A stretch of DNA of 64,000 nucleotides from Smittia aterrima (Eukaryota; Arthropoda; Insecta; Diptera; Chironomidae), in contig CP093829.1 in assembly GCA_033063855.1 (NCBI GenBank), forward strand, positions 1,436,243 to 1,500,242, read 5' to 3'. How positions within the stretch are numbered: position 1 is the stretch's first letter; every line of letters begins with the position of its first letter. The notes beneath the pieces were generated by a model. It ran no database searches. It was given only the letters and a program-made list of their open reading frames with translations, and was not told the DNA's origin. Made by a program: the position numbers and the translations under genes. Of this stretch, positions 63,901-64,000 are shown in pieces.

Positions 63901-64000
63901 GAACGAACGACGACATTGTGTTGCATAAATGTGCCAGCCATTGGCATGAATAAAGTTGCATATTGAAATGAATTCGCACAAATTTTAATGTGTCACAACG
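54932..64000. other. Non-coding DNA to the end of the window
   Basis: 9 kb of AT-rich sequence with no recognisable exon on either strand. It contains a 20-bp direct repeat at 55863 and 55895 and a short CA run near 61189-61205. It is probably intron or upstream regulatory DNA of the - strand unit. Confidence 0.55.
55863..55914. repeat. 20-bp direct repeat, period 32
   Basis: TAACGATGGTAACTCAAAGA occurs at 55863-55882 and, without a mismatch, at 55895-55914. Two copies only. Confidence 0.85.

Overview
The window is animal nuclear DNA, almost certainly from an insect. It is AT-rich, most introns are short (about 50-75 nt) with GT-AG borders, and the recognisable genes are animal families. It contains a Venus kinase receptor (VKR, known from mosquitoes but absent from Drosophila) and a Capu-type formin. 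This points to a lower dipteran with a compact genome, such as a chironomid midge; that placement is inference.

Left part (1-24 kb), gene-dense. The + strand opens with the 3' end of UBR3 (ends 1619). An 11-exon VKR gene follows on the - strand (8355 to 3169), then the PP1 regulator PNUTS (15040 to 11200, -). A 40-residue membrane-tail micropeptide gene (16498-16685, +) lies just upstream of the formin cappuccino (16833-22732, +, 10 exons). A small three-exon gene of unknown function is at 23066-23758 (+). Each spliced model I assembled stays in frame over all its exons.

Middle part (24.6-39.6 kb). Three - strand genes, called A, B and C here, encode proteins I do not recognise. They share a C-terminal module: a K-[ST]-x-K-E-[LM]-Y helix followed by C-x5-C-R-C-x2-C-Q-S-x-Y-F-D. 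B and C also share an N-terminal NTVYVLNTSY exon and intron phases. A further strong orphan coding exon of 132 nt lies at 54800-54931 on the same strand. Its phase fits A (and C), so A may belong to a transcription unit more than 29 kb long with B, C and the stress-gene cluster inside its intron. This is the best candidate for an undescribed system.

Right-middle part (43.9-52 kb). Two nearly identical small heat-shock protein genes stand head to head as an inverted repeat, sharing one heat-shock-element region. Next come a single-exon cytochrome P450, a diverged third sHsp with a deleted core segment and a remodelled promoter, and an atypical PKC whose coding region has only one intron.

The remainder (28-33, 34-37, 40-43.9, 52-54.8 and 55-64 kb) is AT-rich non-coding DNA with only chance ORFs. 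It is probably intronic or regulatory sequence of the large - strand unit. I recognised no tRNA, rRNA, transposon or CRISPR array.
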